The position numbers and the translations under genes are program-made. A model generated the notes under the pieces. That model saw nothing but the letters and a program-made list of their open reading frames with translations, was not told where the DNA came from and did no database searches. DNA of 64,000 nt from Marixanthomonas sp. SCSIO 43207 (lineage in GTDB: Bacteria > Bacteroidota > Bacteroidia > Flavobacteriales > Flavobacteriaceae): positions 1,302,001 through 1,366,000 of the forward strand of contig NZ_CP063203.1 in the NCBI RefSeq assembly GCF_019904255.1. The letters run 5' to 3'. Shown here piece by piece: positions 43,913 through 52,693 of this stretch. Within the stretch, counting starts at the first letter, position 1. Each line of letters opens with the position of its first letter.

Positions 43913-45385
43913 ATGACAGTAACACCATGCTTTAGAAAAAAGAAAACCCAAGACTCATATGGATATTTGGGGGTAAGAGTGACATTAAATCGTAAGTCTT
44001 CGATTCACAATGTTGGAGAAAAAATTCACAAAAAATTTTGGAACCGTCGAAAACATAAAATCAGAAAATCTCATCCCGAATCTGTAAGATTGAATAAATT
44101 ACTCGCTGATAAGATAAAGGAGATAAAAGAGCTAGAGGAGACTCCTTGCTTGTCAATAAGTGATAATAACTTAATCTCGAAGTCGTTTCTGGCATACTAT
44201 CACCATCAGATAATAAATTACGATCGTTCTTTAAGTCGAGATACCGTAAAGTCTTATCGGTCCGCTTACCTCATGCTGGAACGTTATTTAAAAGAAATAA
44301 ATAAAGAGGATTTACTGCTCGAACAGGTAAATAAGAGGTTCATTAGTGATTTAAAAAATTTTTTAATTGATCAAAAACTAGCTCTTTCAAGCATTCATAA
44401 ATATTTCAAACATATAAAGACTATTTATAATCGGGGAGTTGAGGCTGGATTAATTACAAACGTGACGGATCCTTTTAAAGGTTTAAAAATTGGGGTGCCT
44501 GTCAAAAGCAAACAGTTCTTGACGATAAACAATATAAAAGATTTAATTTACGCTGATATACCCCGAGAATCTCCTGATGAGATTACTCGGATGAAATTTC
44601 TGGTTCAATTTTTTGGACAAGGCTTGAGAATAAGTGATTTGTTTACCATTAGATACAAGAATATTATGGTTGACTCATCTGAAGCTATTATACAATTCTC
44701 GCAATTCAAAACTAAACACCCTTTAACTGTTTTTGTCAGTAGAGATCTTCTCAGATACATGTGCTACTTCATTAATCCTCAGAAATACTATGACTTTTAT
44801 TATAAACGAAAATATAAGTTTTTGCTTGATGGAAAAGAATATTCCATGACATATAATGGACATCAATCTCGTCATAAATTTTTGTTTAGTAAACTTGATG
44901 TTGGTTCTAAATTTTATAAAATGAGTGTTAATTTCATGGAAAATTTGAATGAAAAAATTTACAAAGAACAACTTCAACTTATAAAGCAAAAGAAGCAAGA
45001 GGACCCGTCAGAATTTATCGTAAAAGGATTAAATAAACATCTTTATAATGATGAATCGTTTGCTCCCAGAAAAATTCTTAATAAGAAACAAAAGGCGAAG
45101 TTTGAAACCTGTAAGAATTATTATGTTGAGAGCCTTAAGTCATTAGACAAATATATGCAATCGGGAATCAATATTGTTGGTCATACTGCGCGACATTCAT
45201 TTGCGCGGCATCAGTTAGAAATAGGTACTGATAGCTATCTTATACGTGATTTGTTAGGTCATAAAGATATTAGAACTACAGAAGAATACTTACGAGGATT
45301 CCATAAAAAGATTGTAAAAAAAAGTATAAAAAAATCTCATTATTTCGTTATGCTCAATTTGTTAAATGATTTTAATATAGATTAA
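43913..45385 (+). CDS. Tyrosine integrase of the island
   Basis: 490 residues from the ATG at 43913 (MTVTPCFRKKKTQDSYGYLG), which matches the N terminus of Bacteroidota integrases; an upstream ATG at 43880 adds 11 residues. Layout: arm-binding domain (about 1-90), SAM-like core-binding domain (about 95-195), catalytic domain. Catalytic residues: Arg in GQGLRISDLF, His and Arg in GHTARHSFARH, His in DLLGHKDIRT and Tyr in TTEEYLRGF. The catalytic domain has an insertion of over 100 residues between the first and second catalytic Arg, longer than usual. It is next to the tRNA remnant, so it probably inserts the element there. Confidence 0.93.
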   Translation: MTVTPCFRKKKTQDSYGYLGVRVTLNRKSSIHNVGEKIHKKFWNRRKHKIRKSHPESVRLNKLLADKIKEIKELEETPCLSISDNNLISKSFLAYYHHQIINYDRSLSRDTVKSYRSAYLMLERYLKEINKEDLLLEQVNKRFISDLKNFLIDQKLALSSIHKYFKHIKTIYNRGVEAGLITNVTDPFKGLKIGVPVKSKQFLTINNIKDLIYADIPRESPDEITRMKFLVQFFGQGLRISDLFTIRYKNIMVDSSEAIIQFSQFKTKHPLTVFVSRDLLRYMCYFINPQKYYDFYYKRKYKFLLDGKEYSMTYNGHQSRHKFLFSKLDVGSKFYKMSVNFMENLNEKIYKEQLQLIKQKKQEDPSEFIVKGLNKHLYNDESFAPRKILNKKQKAKFETCKNYYVESLKSLDKYMQSGINIVGHTARHSFARHQLEIGTDSYLIRDLLGHKDIRTTEEYLRGFHKKIVKKSIKKSHYFVMLNLLNDFNID

Positions 45386-45398
45386 TTTAATTAAAAGG

Positions 45399-45435
45399 TT
45401 CTTTTTGTGCGCTTTTTTAAAGTGCACAAAAAGAA
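45399..45435 (+). terminator. Terminator of the integrase gene
   Basis: Stem TTCTTTTTGTGC/GCACAAAAAGAA with a 13-nt T-rich loop, 14 bp after the stop. The T-runs lie in the stem and not after it, so it may work as a bidirectional structure. Confidence 0.55.
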
Positions 45436-45511
45436 TATTATAGAAGTGTTTTAAGCTTATCACCTCTCTATTACATTTTTATTCATTAGAATATGATAAG
45501 GAGGGAAAGAT

Positions 45512-45838
45512 TTATCTTTCATTGATTTCTTCCATGACCTCGGAAATTTTCAAAAATGTCTGAATCTCAATATAAAGCAATTTGATTAAGTAGCCATACT
45601 GCACGTTGTCTTCCAAAAATTCATATCCTTTTTGCGGCGAATATTTATAAAACAAGTAATTAAAGCTATTTTTTTCAATTTTTTTAAAGCATTTGAAGTG
45701 ATAATTATATATCTGATCATTCTTTTCTATTTCTAATAACACAACATCCTCCATTTTAGCTTCTAATTGATTTAAAATGTGAGGATAATTTGTGGCTACG
45801 GGAGTTATAATTTCATCGATTCTATTTGCGTATTTCAT
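45512..45838 (-). CDS. Small hypothetical protein, paralogue of the next gene
   Basis: 108 residues from the ATG at 45838, 2 bp after the stop of the 45841-46209 gene; the frame extends to a TTG. No signal peptide. It shares a spacing pattern with that neighbour: NYPxxLxxLE, a second Glu-rich strand, YxxHFxxFxxxxKxxxxY and a C-terminal helix. Both are thus likely copies of one family I do not recognise. They lie in one operon behind a lone recombinase catalytic domain. Confidence 0.55.
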   Translation of the reverse strand: MKYANRIDEIITPVATNYPHILNQLEAKMEDVVLLEIEKNDQIYNYHFKCFKKIEKNSFNYLFYKYSPQKGYEFLEDNVQYGYLIKLLYIEIQTFLKISEVMEEINER

Positions 45839-45840
45839 TA

Positions 45841-46209
45841 TCAACTATTTATATTTATCATTACATTCTCCATGTTAGCAATTTCACAAATCCTATTATA
45901 TACTGTTTCATCAAAATGCGAATAATCTAGATCTTTATTGATGAAGCTCAAGCACCCCGGCTGAGTATAAATGTAATATCTGCAATACCAAATATTGCGG
46001 TACTTCTTTGATCTACTGAATTTGTGAAAGTGGACATTGAGGGTGTATGGTGTAATTTCTGGAATTGTAAACTCAACAAATGAGGAATGAACCTGAAAAT
46101 GCTTTAACTTTTTTTCAAGCTCAATTAATACATTGGGATAGTTGTAAATAGAGCTCAAAATCGCGGATATTTGAATACTGGAGTGGGTCATTTTTTCAAT
46201 TGAGTTCAT
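45841..46209 (-). CDS. Small hypothetical protein, paralogue of the previous gene
   Basis: 122 residues with no signal peptide. Its IYNYPNVLIELEKKLKHF and LNVHFHKFSRSKKYRNIW align with TNYPHILNQLEAKMED and YNYHFKCFKKIEKNSF of the adjacent gene. Alternating hydrophobic strands and a final helix suggest an alpha-beta fold. The start overlaps the recombinase-like gene by 4 bp, so translation is probably coupled. Role unknown. Confidence 0.55.
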   Translation of the reverse strand: MNSIEKMTHSSIQISAILSSIYNYPNVLIELEKKLKHFQVHSSFVEFTIPEITPYTLNVHFHKFSRSKKYRNIWYCRYYIYTQPGCLSFINKDLDYSHFDETVYNRICEIANMENVMININS

Positions 46210-46745
46210 AAGCTCATATAAATATCATTCAGTTCTTCTTGCTTTATACCAAGATATGTACGTGTTATTTGAGTAGACGAATGATTAAATAATTCACTCA
46301 GATATATAAGGGATCTTTCACTTTGATTATCATTGTCCCAAACACGTCGGCCAAATGACTTTCGAAGACTATGAGAAGAAAAATTTCCTTTAAGATTTTT
46401 CTTCAAAAGTCTATTCACATGCTGGGGGGAGAAAACTGATCCTTTCTGAGAAGTAAAAGCGTGGCCACCCATTTCATAAATTAAGTCATCTTTAAAAAAA
46501 GTGAGAGCATCTCGAATATGATCGTTCACCTTTAATTGTCGCAATTTACCCGTTTTCTTTTCGGTTATTTTAAACGTTTCACACTTAAGTTGATCAAAGG
46601 TTAAAGATAAAAGATCACTAATTCGCATCCCTAAATTAATACCGCATATTATTAGAAGTCCAAAGTTTTTGTTTTCTTCACGTTTGATTAACCTTCGTCC
46701 AATATTAGATGCACGATCGTAATCAATGTATTTAGAGCCCGTCAT
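46206..46745 (-). CDS. Lone catalytic domain of a tyrosine recombinase
   Basis: 179 residues, the size of a catalytic domain with no N-terminal core-binding domain. Catalytic residues: Arg in LGMRISDLLSL, His and Arg in SSHSLRKSFGRRVW, His in LFNHSSTQ and Tyr in TRTYLGI. It therefore looks able to cut DNA but lacks the clamp domain found in integrases; similar single-domain recombinases exist in mobile elements as inversion or excision partners. First gene of a three-gene operon with the two paralogous small genes. A degenerate full-length integrase is the alternative, but the frame is intact. Confidence 0.82.
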   Translation of the reverse strand: MTGSKYIDYDRASNIGRRLIKREENKNFGLLIICGINLGMRISDLLSLTFDQLKCETFKITEKKTGKLRQLKVNDHIRDALTFFKDDLIYEMGGHAFTSQKGSVFSPQHVNRLLKKNLKGNFSSHSLRKSFGRRVWDNDNQSERSLIYLSELFNHSSTQITRTYLGIKQEELNDIYMSL

Positions 46746-47083
46746 ACCTCTGTTTTCGGGCTAATATAACCTTCAGAAATGAGACCCCGGAATAATTTTG
46801 AACATTATTTTACGACTTACTGTACCAATCCAACTGAAATTCAGGTAATGTTCAAAATGTATAAAAATGAACATTTAATTCATTTTGCACATTCCTCTCA
46901 TATTATTTCTCAAGTTTTACTTTTTTTCAACCAGACAAAGAACTTTATCGTGACGATTTATTTCTGCAACATTCTCCAGATAATTGGTGTATAGCTTTAT
47001 AAACCTTCTGAATGTTAAAGTTTCAATTAAAATTAAACTTTTCAAAATGTCATTGTATAAAATAAAAATTAAAAATCTTTATT
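46746..47083. other. Divergent non-coding gap with TGAACATT repeats
   Basis: A 338-bp gap between two divergent genes. It has an inverted repeat AATGTTCA/TGAACATT (46847-46854 and 46868-46875) and another TGAACATT at 46798-46805, so it may hold operators. A 71-codon frame at 46779-46994 is probably chance because it has no signature and crosses the repeats. Nothing else is seen. Confidence 0.45.
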
Positions 47084-47599
47084 ATGACTAAAACACAAAT
47101 TAAACAAAAAACAATTATTTCAATTTTTCTCCAAAATCAAAGAGAAATAGACAGAAAAATTCACAGGCGACTCGAAAAGGATCGCGCCTATTTCTCAGCT
47201 GTCGATTTCAGATCAAACTTGATTAATGTTATGGACAATGAATATACTGAAGTATTGAAAACTATGGAGGATCAAAATTTGGTGGATATGATGTATACGG
47301 TTCTTAATGAGCACTCTGACTTTGTAAAAAACAATTACCAGCATAAAGCGGAAGATGCAATAAAAATGCTAAATTCTTTTCAAAAGTTTAATAAGGTAGA
47401 GGATGACGATTCTAGCTTTAGTTTAATATCGATGATTGTAGGCAACAATATTAGAAGTTTAATTTCCATTTCGGTTTTAGACATGCCAAGTATAACAGCA
47501 CGTTTAGCTATATTTCATGAAATATTAATTTTAAAACAATTACCGAAAACTTTTATTCCAACATTTGCATACATTTTAAGGACGGCAAGTATGGAATGA
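47084..47599 (+). CDS. Hypothetical protein
   Basis: 171 residues, all-helical, with no signal peptide or membrane helix. The N terminus is basic and Gln-rich (MTKTQIKQKTIISIFLQNQR), and later parts read FRSNLINVMDNEYTEVLKTM and MPSITARLAIFHEILILKQL. I do not recognise a family. Single gene, divergent from the recombinase operon and followed by a strong terminator. A role in control of the island is only a guess from position. Confidence 0.6.
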   Translation: MTKTQIKQKTIISIFLQNQREIDRKIHRRLEKDRAYFSAVDFRSNLINVMDNEYTEVLKTMEDQNLVDMMYTVLNEHSDFVKNNYQHKAEDAIKMLNSFQKFNKVEDDDSSFSLISMIVGNNIRSLISISVLDMPSITARLAIFHEILILKQLPKTFIPTFAYILRTASME

Positions 47600-47618
47600 T
47601 TATTAGTTTAGTGGTCTT

Positions 47619-47658
47619 AAAGTGGCCTCACTATTGTAATTGTGAAGGCCACTTTTTA
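47619..47658 (+). terminator. Terminator after the hypothetical gene
   Basis: Hairpin AAAGTGGCCTCAC-(10 nt)-GTGAAGGCCACTTT followed by TT, about 20 bp after the stop; the symmetric A and T runs could serve both convergent genes. Confidence 0.85.
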
Positions 47659-47673
47659 TTATTTTCATCAAAA

Positions 47674-48906
47674 TTAGCTTTTCGCTATTAATTTTTTTTC
47701 TAAAACATAAATTATCAGTGCGGAAATCCCGAATAAGGGAAAAAGCAAACTTAGCAGTATTATGATGAGTATTACACCATTAGAAATGTGAAAATTTCTC
47801 GGTACTTTGGGCACAATCCATTTGTTTTTTGGTTTTTTAGAAAAATACGATAGAATGGCAGCTGCACTCGATAACGCAAGAAAAATAGCAATAAATAGCA
47901 TTAGCCACCAATTCCAAGCACCAAATTGACCTTGATGAAATGCCATAAACCACATACGAGCTCGCATAAGAATACCGACATCCGCCCATTTTTGATGCAA
48001 TACCAATTCGCCTGAATATTGATTATAATGGAATTTTTCCTGTGAGCTCAAATCAGGATAATAGGTGTTGCCAACGGTATAAACTCCAGCAGGACCTTTT
48101 GGAAAGTCAATTTGTACCTCACCTGGTAAGTCTAATGTACTCGCCTTTGAAACAATTTCATCTAATGGAATTGGATCTTGTTTTGATGGTTCTGAAAGTC
48201 CAACTCCCATCCATGATTTAGGGAATCCCGTATTGGTTATTTCTTGTACTTTTTTAAAATTAGAACCCACGACCTCCGTCCATGGAAAGGCTCCAGCTAA
48301 AACCAGTATTAACAGAGTGGAAATCCAAAATGCTATAATAGCGTGTAGATCACGGAATAACACTTGTTTTCCCATATTGAGCCTGGGTACAAAAAAACCT
48401 TGTAGTCGCCAATTTCTCATCGGCCACCACACAAAAACTCCCGTAATTAAAAGTACCATTATCCAACTTGCAATAAGTTCTACAATTAGAGTACCCGCTG
48501 TACCCAGCAAAAGTTCACCATGCAATTTTCTAATATTATACATAGCACCATCGGTGTCTGCTATTATATCTATAATTTTGTTTGTATATGGATTTACATA
48601 CACACTGTTTTTATGCCCAAAACTTCCTGATATAAATTGTGTAGCAAGCGAATCTTTGAAAGAGAGTATCATTGCTGAATGTGGTTTTCCTAAAATTGAA
48701 TCCGCAACGTTTCGCTGTTCTTCATAAGAATGAATATTATTTGAAGGTATTACCTTTACTACGTTGTCTTTCCTTCCTTTTTCATAAGTATCTTTAAACA
48801 AATATATGCCCCCAGTTATTGCCAACAACACGATGAAAGGCGCTGAAATAAGACCTGCGATTACATGCCATTTCCATAGCCATTGATTTAATTTTTTGTT
48901 TTTCAT
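47674..48906 (-). CDS. PepSY-associated TM domain protein
   Basis: 410 residues. Four membrane helices (about 14-34, 140-160, 188-208 and 345-365 or later) with a large periplasmic part between. The start WLWKWHVIAGLISAPFIVLL, FVWWPMRNWRLQ and FHQGQFGAW are the pattern of PepSY-TM proteins, often found with siderophore receptors and proposed to be iron reductases that take iron from siderophores. It follows the TonB receptor gene by 59 bp on the same strand. Metal or ligand specificity is not visible. Confidence 0.9.
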   Translation of the reverse strand: MKNKKLNQWLWKWHVIAGLISAPFIVLLAITGGIYLFKDTYEKGRKDNVVKVIPSNNIHSYEEQRNVADSILGKPHSAMILSFKDSLATQFISGSFGHKNSVYVNPYTNKIIDIIADTDGAMYNIRKLHGELLLGTAGTLIVELIASWIMVLLITGVFVWWPMRNWRLQGFFVPRLNMGKQVLFRDLHAIIAFWISTLLILVLAGAFPWTEVVGSNFKKVQEITNTGFPKSWMGVGLSEPSKQDPIPLDEIVSKASTLDLPGEVQIDFPKGPAGVYTVGNTYYPDLSSQEKFHYNQYSGELVLHQKWADVGILMRARMWFMAFHQGQFGAWNWWLMLFIAIFLALSSAAAILSYFSKKPKNKWIVPKVPRNFHISNGVILIIILLSLLFPLFGISALIIYVLEKKLIAKS

Positions 48907-48928
48907 TTTTTAAAAGTTTTACACCTAC

Positions 48929-48942
48929 ATTTTCACTGATAA
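48929..48942 (-). promoter_or_regulatory. Shared 14-bp motif upstream of the PepSY gene
   Basis: The motif TTATCAGTGAAAAT lies 23 bp upstream of the ATG. An identical copy lies upstream of the TonB receptor gene (51360-51373). A regulator site or shared 5' leader is possible; it is not a Fur box. Confidence 0.4.
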
Positions 48943-48965
48943 GTAGTTTTTAATATGTTCCTTTT

Positions 48966-51296
48966 TTACAAGTGCAATCGCACTCCTAAATGAAAAGCAC
49001 GAGGGTTACCAATGATATAATTATTTCCTTGCCTAAATTGGTTATAGGATGCTTCTGTTGCATAGAGTTTGTCAAAAACATTGAGTAAATGTGCCCAAAC
49101 TTCTATTTTTCCATATCTGTAGATTGCTCTAATATTAAAAATGTTATGCCCATCATAGGTTGCCGTTTTCCTAATTTCTGTATCATTAATTACCTGGTTT
49201 TCAAAACTGGTATTATACTTGCCTACCAGCTCATACTCCGTGGCAATACTGAAATCCTTGAACGGTCTGTATGTTATCAATGAAGTACCCAATAAGTTGG
49301 GTGCAGATTCCCTATCAGTATTCGAATATTCTACACCGGCATCAAAAAACTGGACATAGCGATGGATGGCGTAACTGCCATTATGTGAGATTGACATTTT
49401 TTTAAATGGGAAATAAGTGATACCATACTCTATGCCATAGGATCTTGTTTTACCAGCATTTGTGTTGAAAAAGTTATCTTGCTCATCACGTAGCGTGATT
49501 AGCGTATTCTTTCCTTCTAATAAATAAACGGCAGCATCCAACTTCCATTTGTCACTGAATCTAAAATAACCTCCAATTTCGTAGTTGTCATAGATACTTG
49601 GCTTTATATCTATAAGCCCATTTCTATTGCGATACAATGTGGATACTTGTGGCGGTTTAAAACCACGTGAATAGTTCGCATATAAACCGTTATCGTTTTC
49701 AAAATTATAATTAACTCCTAATTTTGGCGCCCAATTATTATAAGTGTCTTTAGATGAGGGTACACCTAAATGTTCAGAACGATTTTGATAATCATACTTA
49801 AATGCATCATAGCGCAATGCGGCAGTAATCCTAAAATGCTCCAAAGGTTCGATTTCATATTGAAAGAATCCTGCGTAGTTCAGGATATCAGCTTTATAGT
49901 TTAGTATAAAATCATTATCGCGTATACTGAAATCAATATTTCGACCTGTTTTCGTATCAACTATAACATCTATATTTTCGGCCACATAATCCTGAGGTGA
50001 ATAATCTATGGTACCTCCAACAATAAGTGATGAGTTTTTGAAATTAAATCTTAACCTATGTTGTACCAAAGCCATATAACTATTAAATTGATTAGAATTT
50101 ATCTCACCTAACCCCAAACCTGTTAATTGTCCCATTTCTCGAAATTGACGAATGCGATAGGATGGGTTTTGATCAATTTTGTTATTTCGAAAAAGAGTAT
50201 TGATTGTGGTTTTTTGATGGTCGTTCCATTTTGCGGTTAGTGTACTGCGCATTCTAAATGAAAGTACATCTCTCTCGGTAAACGTTTGGTCACTTTCAAA
50301 GTTTCCATTGAAATAATCGTCTTCCGTAAGTGAACCGGTCATATCTGAGCGATAATCAATAAGGTCAAATACATTTGTCCAGTTTAATCTATCCGAAATA
50401 TCATAAACCGTTTTAAAAGTCACCGCGAACTTTTCATAATCACTATGTTCAATGGGGCCATCGGTCCGGTTCACAAAATGTGAACCTAAATAAAGACCAA
50501 ATTTTTCGCTGGTTTTATTCGAAATTTCAATCTCGTATCGACTTAAACCGATGTCATTGACTTGATATCCTAAAGTTGCAGTAAGCTCTGGTGTCGCCGA
50601 TTTTGTTATAAAGTTGAAACTACCACCTATAGCTTCACTCCCATAAATACTTGATGCAGGCCCTTTGAGTACTTCAATTCTCTTATATGAAATATCGTTC
50701 ATTTCAAGCAAAGCATTGTGATTAAAGACGGATGTGGGTCTAATTTGAAGACCATCTTCCAGATAGAGAAAAAGCGCTCTTGTTGAAATAGGTGAACGTA
50801 CAGCCATAAAATGTTGTTCGTTACTCGCCGCGCGCGAGGTAGACATAAATACACCTGATACTTGATTTACCAATTGGTCGATGCCAAAGGCTTTTGTTTC
50901 TTTAATAGTCTGTTTATTAATAATACCTATAGCTGCGGGAATTTCAGACCTAAGTTGTTCTTCTCGACTTGCGGAAACAACTACTTCATTCAATATCGAA
51001 AAATCAGGTTCGAGTTGAATGTCGATATCGATGATTGTACTCTTAACTTTTGTCGTTAGAGTTTGAGGTTTGTAACCAATAAAAGAAATGTACAAATCAT
51101 AATTTCCTTTTAAAAGGTCGAATTCAAAGTATCCTTGCTCATTCGTTGTTGTTCCATTATTTGTATTAAGAATTGAAATGTTTACATTGTTGAGAGGTTC
51201 ACCATTTTCATTTGTGACCGTTCCTTTTAAATTTTGCGCAAAAGAAGTTTGCACACCTATATATACCCAAAGGGATATCCATATAATTAATTTCAT
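48966..51296 (-). CDS. TonB-dependent outer-membrane receptor
   Basis: 776 residues. Signal peptide (about 1-20), a carboxypeptidase-like regulatory domain (about 22-105, GTVTNENGEPLNNVNISI), plug domain (SREEQLRSEIPAAIGIINKQ, then VLKGPASSIYGSEAIGGSFN) and a barrel ending IIGNPRAFHLGVRLHL. Imports a ligand such as a siderophore, haem or copper complex with TonB energy. The PepSY protein 59 bp downstream points to iron; the neighbouring cupredoxin cluster could instead point to copper. No SusD partner. Confidence 0.93.
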   Translation of the reverse strand: MKLIIWISLWVYIGVQTSFAQNLKGTVTNENGEPLNNVNISILNTNNGTTTNEQGYFEFDLLKGNYDLYISFIGYKPQTLTTKVKSTIIDIDIQLEPDFSILNEVVVSASREEQLRSEIPAAIGIINKQTIKETKAFGIDQLVNQVSGVFMSTSRAASNEQHFMAVRSPISTRALFLYLEDGLQIRPTSVFNHNALLEMNDISYKRIEVLKGPASSIYGSEAIGGSFNFITKSATPELTATLGYQVNDIGLSRYEIEISNKTSEKFGLYLGSHFVNRTDGPIEHSDYEKFAVTFKTVYDISDRLNWTNVFDLIDYRSDMTGSLTEDDYFNGNFESDQTFTERDVLSFRMRSTLTAKWNDHQKTTINTLFRNNKIDQNPSYRIRQFREMGQLTGLGLGEINSNQFNSYMALVQHRLRFNFKNSSLIVGGTIDYSPQDYVAENIDVIVDTKTGRNIDFSIRDNDFILNYKADILNYAGFFQYEIEPLEHFRITAALRYDAFKYDYQNRSEHLGVPSSKDTYNNWAPKLGVNYNFENDNGLYANYSRGFKPPQVSTLYRNRNGLIDIKPSIYDNYEIGGYFRFSDKWKLDAAVYLLEGKNTLITLRDEQDNFFNTNAGKTRSYGIEYGITYFPFKKMSISHNGSYAIHRYVQFFDAGVEYSNTDRESAPNLLGTSLITYRPFKDFSIATEYELVGKYNTSFENQVINDTEIRKTATYDGHNIFNIRAIYRYGKIEVWAHLLNVFDKLYATEASYNQFRQGNNYIIGNPRAFHLGVRLHL

Positions 51297-51359
51297 TATT
51301 TAGTTTTTATAGTTAGCCCGAAGGCATTTTAAGTTAAAAAGGGTTCAAAACCCTATTTT

Positions 51360-51373
51360 ATTTTCACTGATAA
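51360..51373 (-). promoter_or_regulatory. Shared 14-bp motif upstream of the TonB receptor gene
   Basis: Exact second copy of TTATCAGTGAAAAT, 63 bp upstream of the ATG; it overlaps nothing coding. Confidence 0.4.
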
Positions 51374-51379
51374 ATAAAA

Positions 51380-51760
51380 TTAAACGCGAGGGGGATGGAA
51401 AATTTTTGGGGTCACTTGAGTATAATTACTATCGGAATAAATAAAGTATTGCTTTTTAAAAATAGAAGCTATAAGAGTCAATACGTCTTGGGATAATATA
51501 TTTGAGATATCTGCATAATTAATCTTAGTAATTTTCAAGAATGAAAACAAGGGGTCTGTCCCTTTCATAGGTTCGTTTTCTTTTAACTGTTTGGTTAAAT
51601 AACATTTACCGTTACATTGTAAATTTGATCTGTTTTTATTGATACATAAGTACTCCTTTATATAGTCTTGATTTACGAGATAATCGGCCATAATACATGC
51701 ATTAGTAATAGGCTGTGAATGCAAACAAATAAGCAGTAATATGGTGATTGCTTTTTGCAT
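51380..51760 (-). CDS. Hypothetical Cys-containing envelope protein
   Basis: 126 residues. An N-terminal hydrophobic segment (about 5-25, ILLLICLHSQPITNACI) may be a signal peptide or membrane anchor. Cys pairs lie around 38 and 49-53 (LCINKNRSNLQCNGKCYL). The C-terminal FHPPRV motif is typical of a small Bacteroidota family found near metal-related TonB receptors. It may bind copper or haem, but there is no direct evidence. It follows the YceI gene by 5 bp. Confidence 0.68.
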   Translation of the reverse strand: MQKAITILLLICLHSQPITNACIMADYLVNQDYIKEYLCINKNRSNLQCNGKCYLTKQLKENEPMKGTDPLFSFLKITKINYADISNILSQDVLTLIASIFKKQYFIYSDSNYTQVTPKIFHPPRV

Positions 51761-51765
51761 TGAAA

Positions 51766-52308
51766 TTATTGCTTGAGAAGTACAAAACTGAAGCTTATCT
51801 CAATTTTATCGGAAACTTTTTTTTGTAAAATACTTGGTATTATGATATTAAAATCGGCAGATTGAACAGTGATAGTTCCAGATAAATTAATTTTATTTGA
51901 TTTATAAATTAATCTCACAGGAATATTTTCAATGCATTTAGTCACATTATGGAATTCAAGTTTACCTGAAATGAGATAATCAGTTTCATTACTAAGTTTT
52001 TCAAAAGAAAAATCAAGTAATTTTCCTCTAAAAGTTGCTTTCGGAAACTTGTCAGACTCAGCATAACTCTCATTGAAGTGCTCCTCCATTAAAGCATTTT
52101 TAAATCGAAATGCTTTAACCAACACAAGAGCCGCTAGCTCACCATTCTCAGTATTAACGATTACAGTTGCTGATTTGTTTGTTGCTGCTACTTCTTCAAA
52201 AGAGGGTACAGAGGCCTCAAAATTTATCGTTCCGGTTCTAGTTATAAATTTATTTTGCCCCATTGCGAAGGTGCTGAAAAATAAAATGACAATGACTATA
52301 TCTTTCAT
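51766..52308 (-). CDS. YceI-family periplasmic protein
   Basis: 180 residues. Signal peptide (about 1-17, STFAMGQ), then the YceI lipocalin-like barrel: INFEASVPSFEEVAATNKSA, DKFPKATFRGKL and ISGKLEFHNVTKCIENIPVR, then AADF-like strands near the end. The family binds isoprenoids or other lipids in the periplasm. Its role here is unknown; it is next to haem and copper proteins, so electron carriage with a quinone-like ligand is a possible idea. 6 bp from the cytochrome gene. Confidence 0.9.
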   Translation of the reverse strand: MKDIVIVILFFSTFAMGQNKFITRTGTINFEASVPSFEEVAATNKSATVIVNTENGELAALVLVKAFRFKNALMEEHFNESYAESDKFPKATFRGKLLDFSFEKLSNETDYLISGKLEFHNVTKCIENIPVRLIYKSNKINLSGTITVQSADFNIIIPSILQKKVSDKIEISFSFVLLKQ

Positions 52309-52314
52309 AGATAA

Positions 52315-52683
52315 CTATTCTTTAATTAGTCCTCCTTCTTTCCACTTAACGATCAACTCAACCAAATTTTGTGGTAATTTAGGTCCCCCAGGTGGCATTA
52401 AAAGTGCGGGGTCTTCACTAGAAATACGGCTGAGAAGGTTTCTATTTTGAATTGCCTCTTTTACATTTTCATAATTCATTAATGGCATTGGCGCACCGTT
52501 TTCTGGTGGATTAGAGTGACAAATAATACAATTATTGTGTATTATTGGTTCTATATTCTTATTATAAGTTACGACCTCAAGTATTGGCGATGAAACAATT
52601 AAGTCGTCTTGACTTACAGTAGTACAACCAAATAACAGTATTGTTAAACCTATCAACGTTAATTGTACTATTCCATTTTTCAT
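52315..52683 (-). CDS. Small lipoprotein c-type cytochrome
   Basis: 122 residues from the ATG at 52683; the frame extends to a TTG. Lipobox LLFGC (about 16-20), then a single haem motif CIICH (NNCIICHSNPP). The methionine ligand is probably in ALLMPPGGPKLP. It should be anchored in the envelope and carry electrons. It lies between DUF5777 and YceI genes in a six-gene operon. Lack of large domains suggests an electron shuttle and not an enzyme. Confidence 0.85.
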   Translation of the reverse strand: MKNGIVQLTLIGLTILLFGCTTVSQDDLIVSSPILEVVTYNKNIEPIIHNNCIICHSNPPENGAPMPLMNYENVKEAIQNRNLLSRISSEDPALLMPPGGPKLPQNLVELIVKWKEGGLIKE

Positions 52684-52693
52684 AACCAATCAA

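Noticed and set aside
46779-46994. 71-codon frame on the plus strand between the recombinase operon and the hypothetical gene
   Set aside because: No signal or family signature, crosses the TGAACATT repeats, and composition is that of AT-rich non-coding DNA.
48929-48942. Fur box upstream of the PepSY gene
   Set aside because: The motif lacks the GATAAT repeats of Fur sites; only a shared unassigned motif remains.
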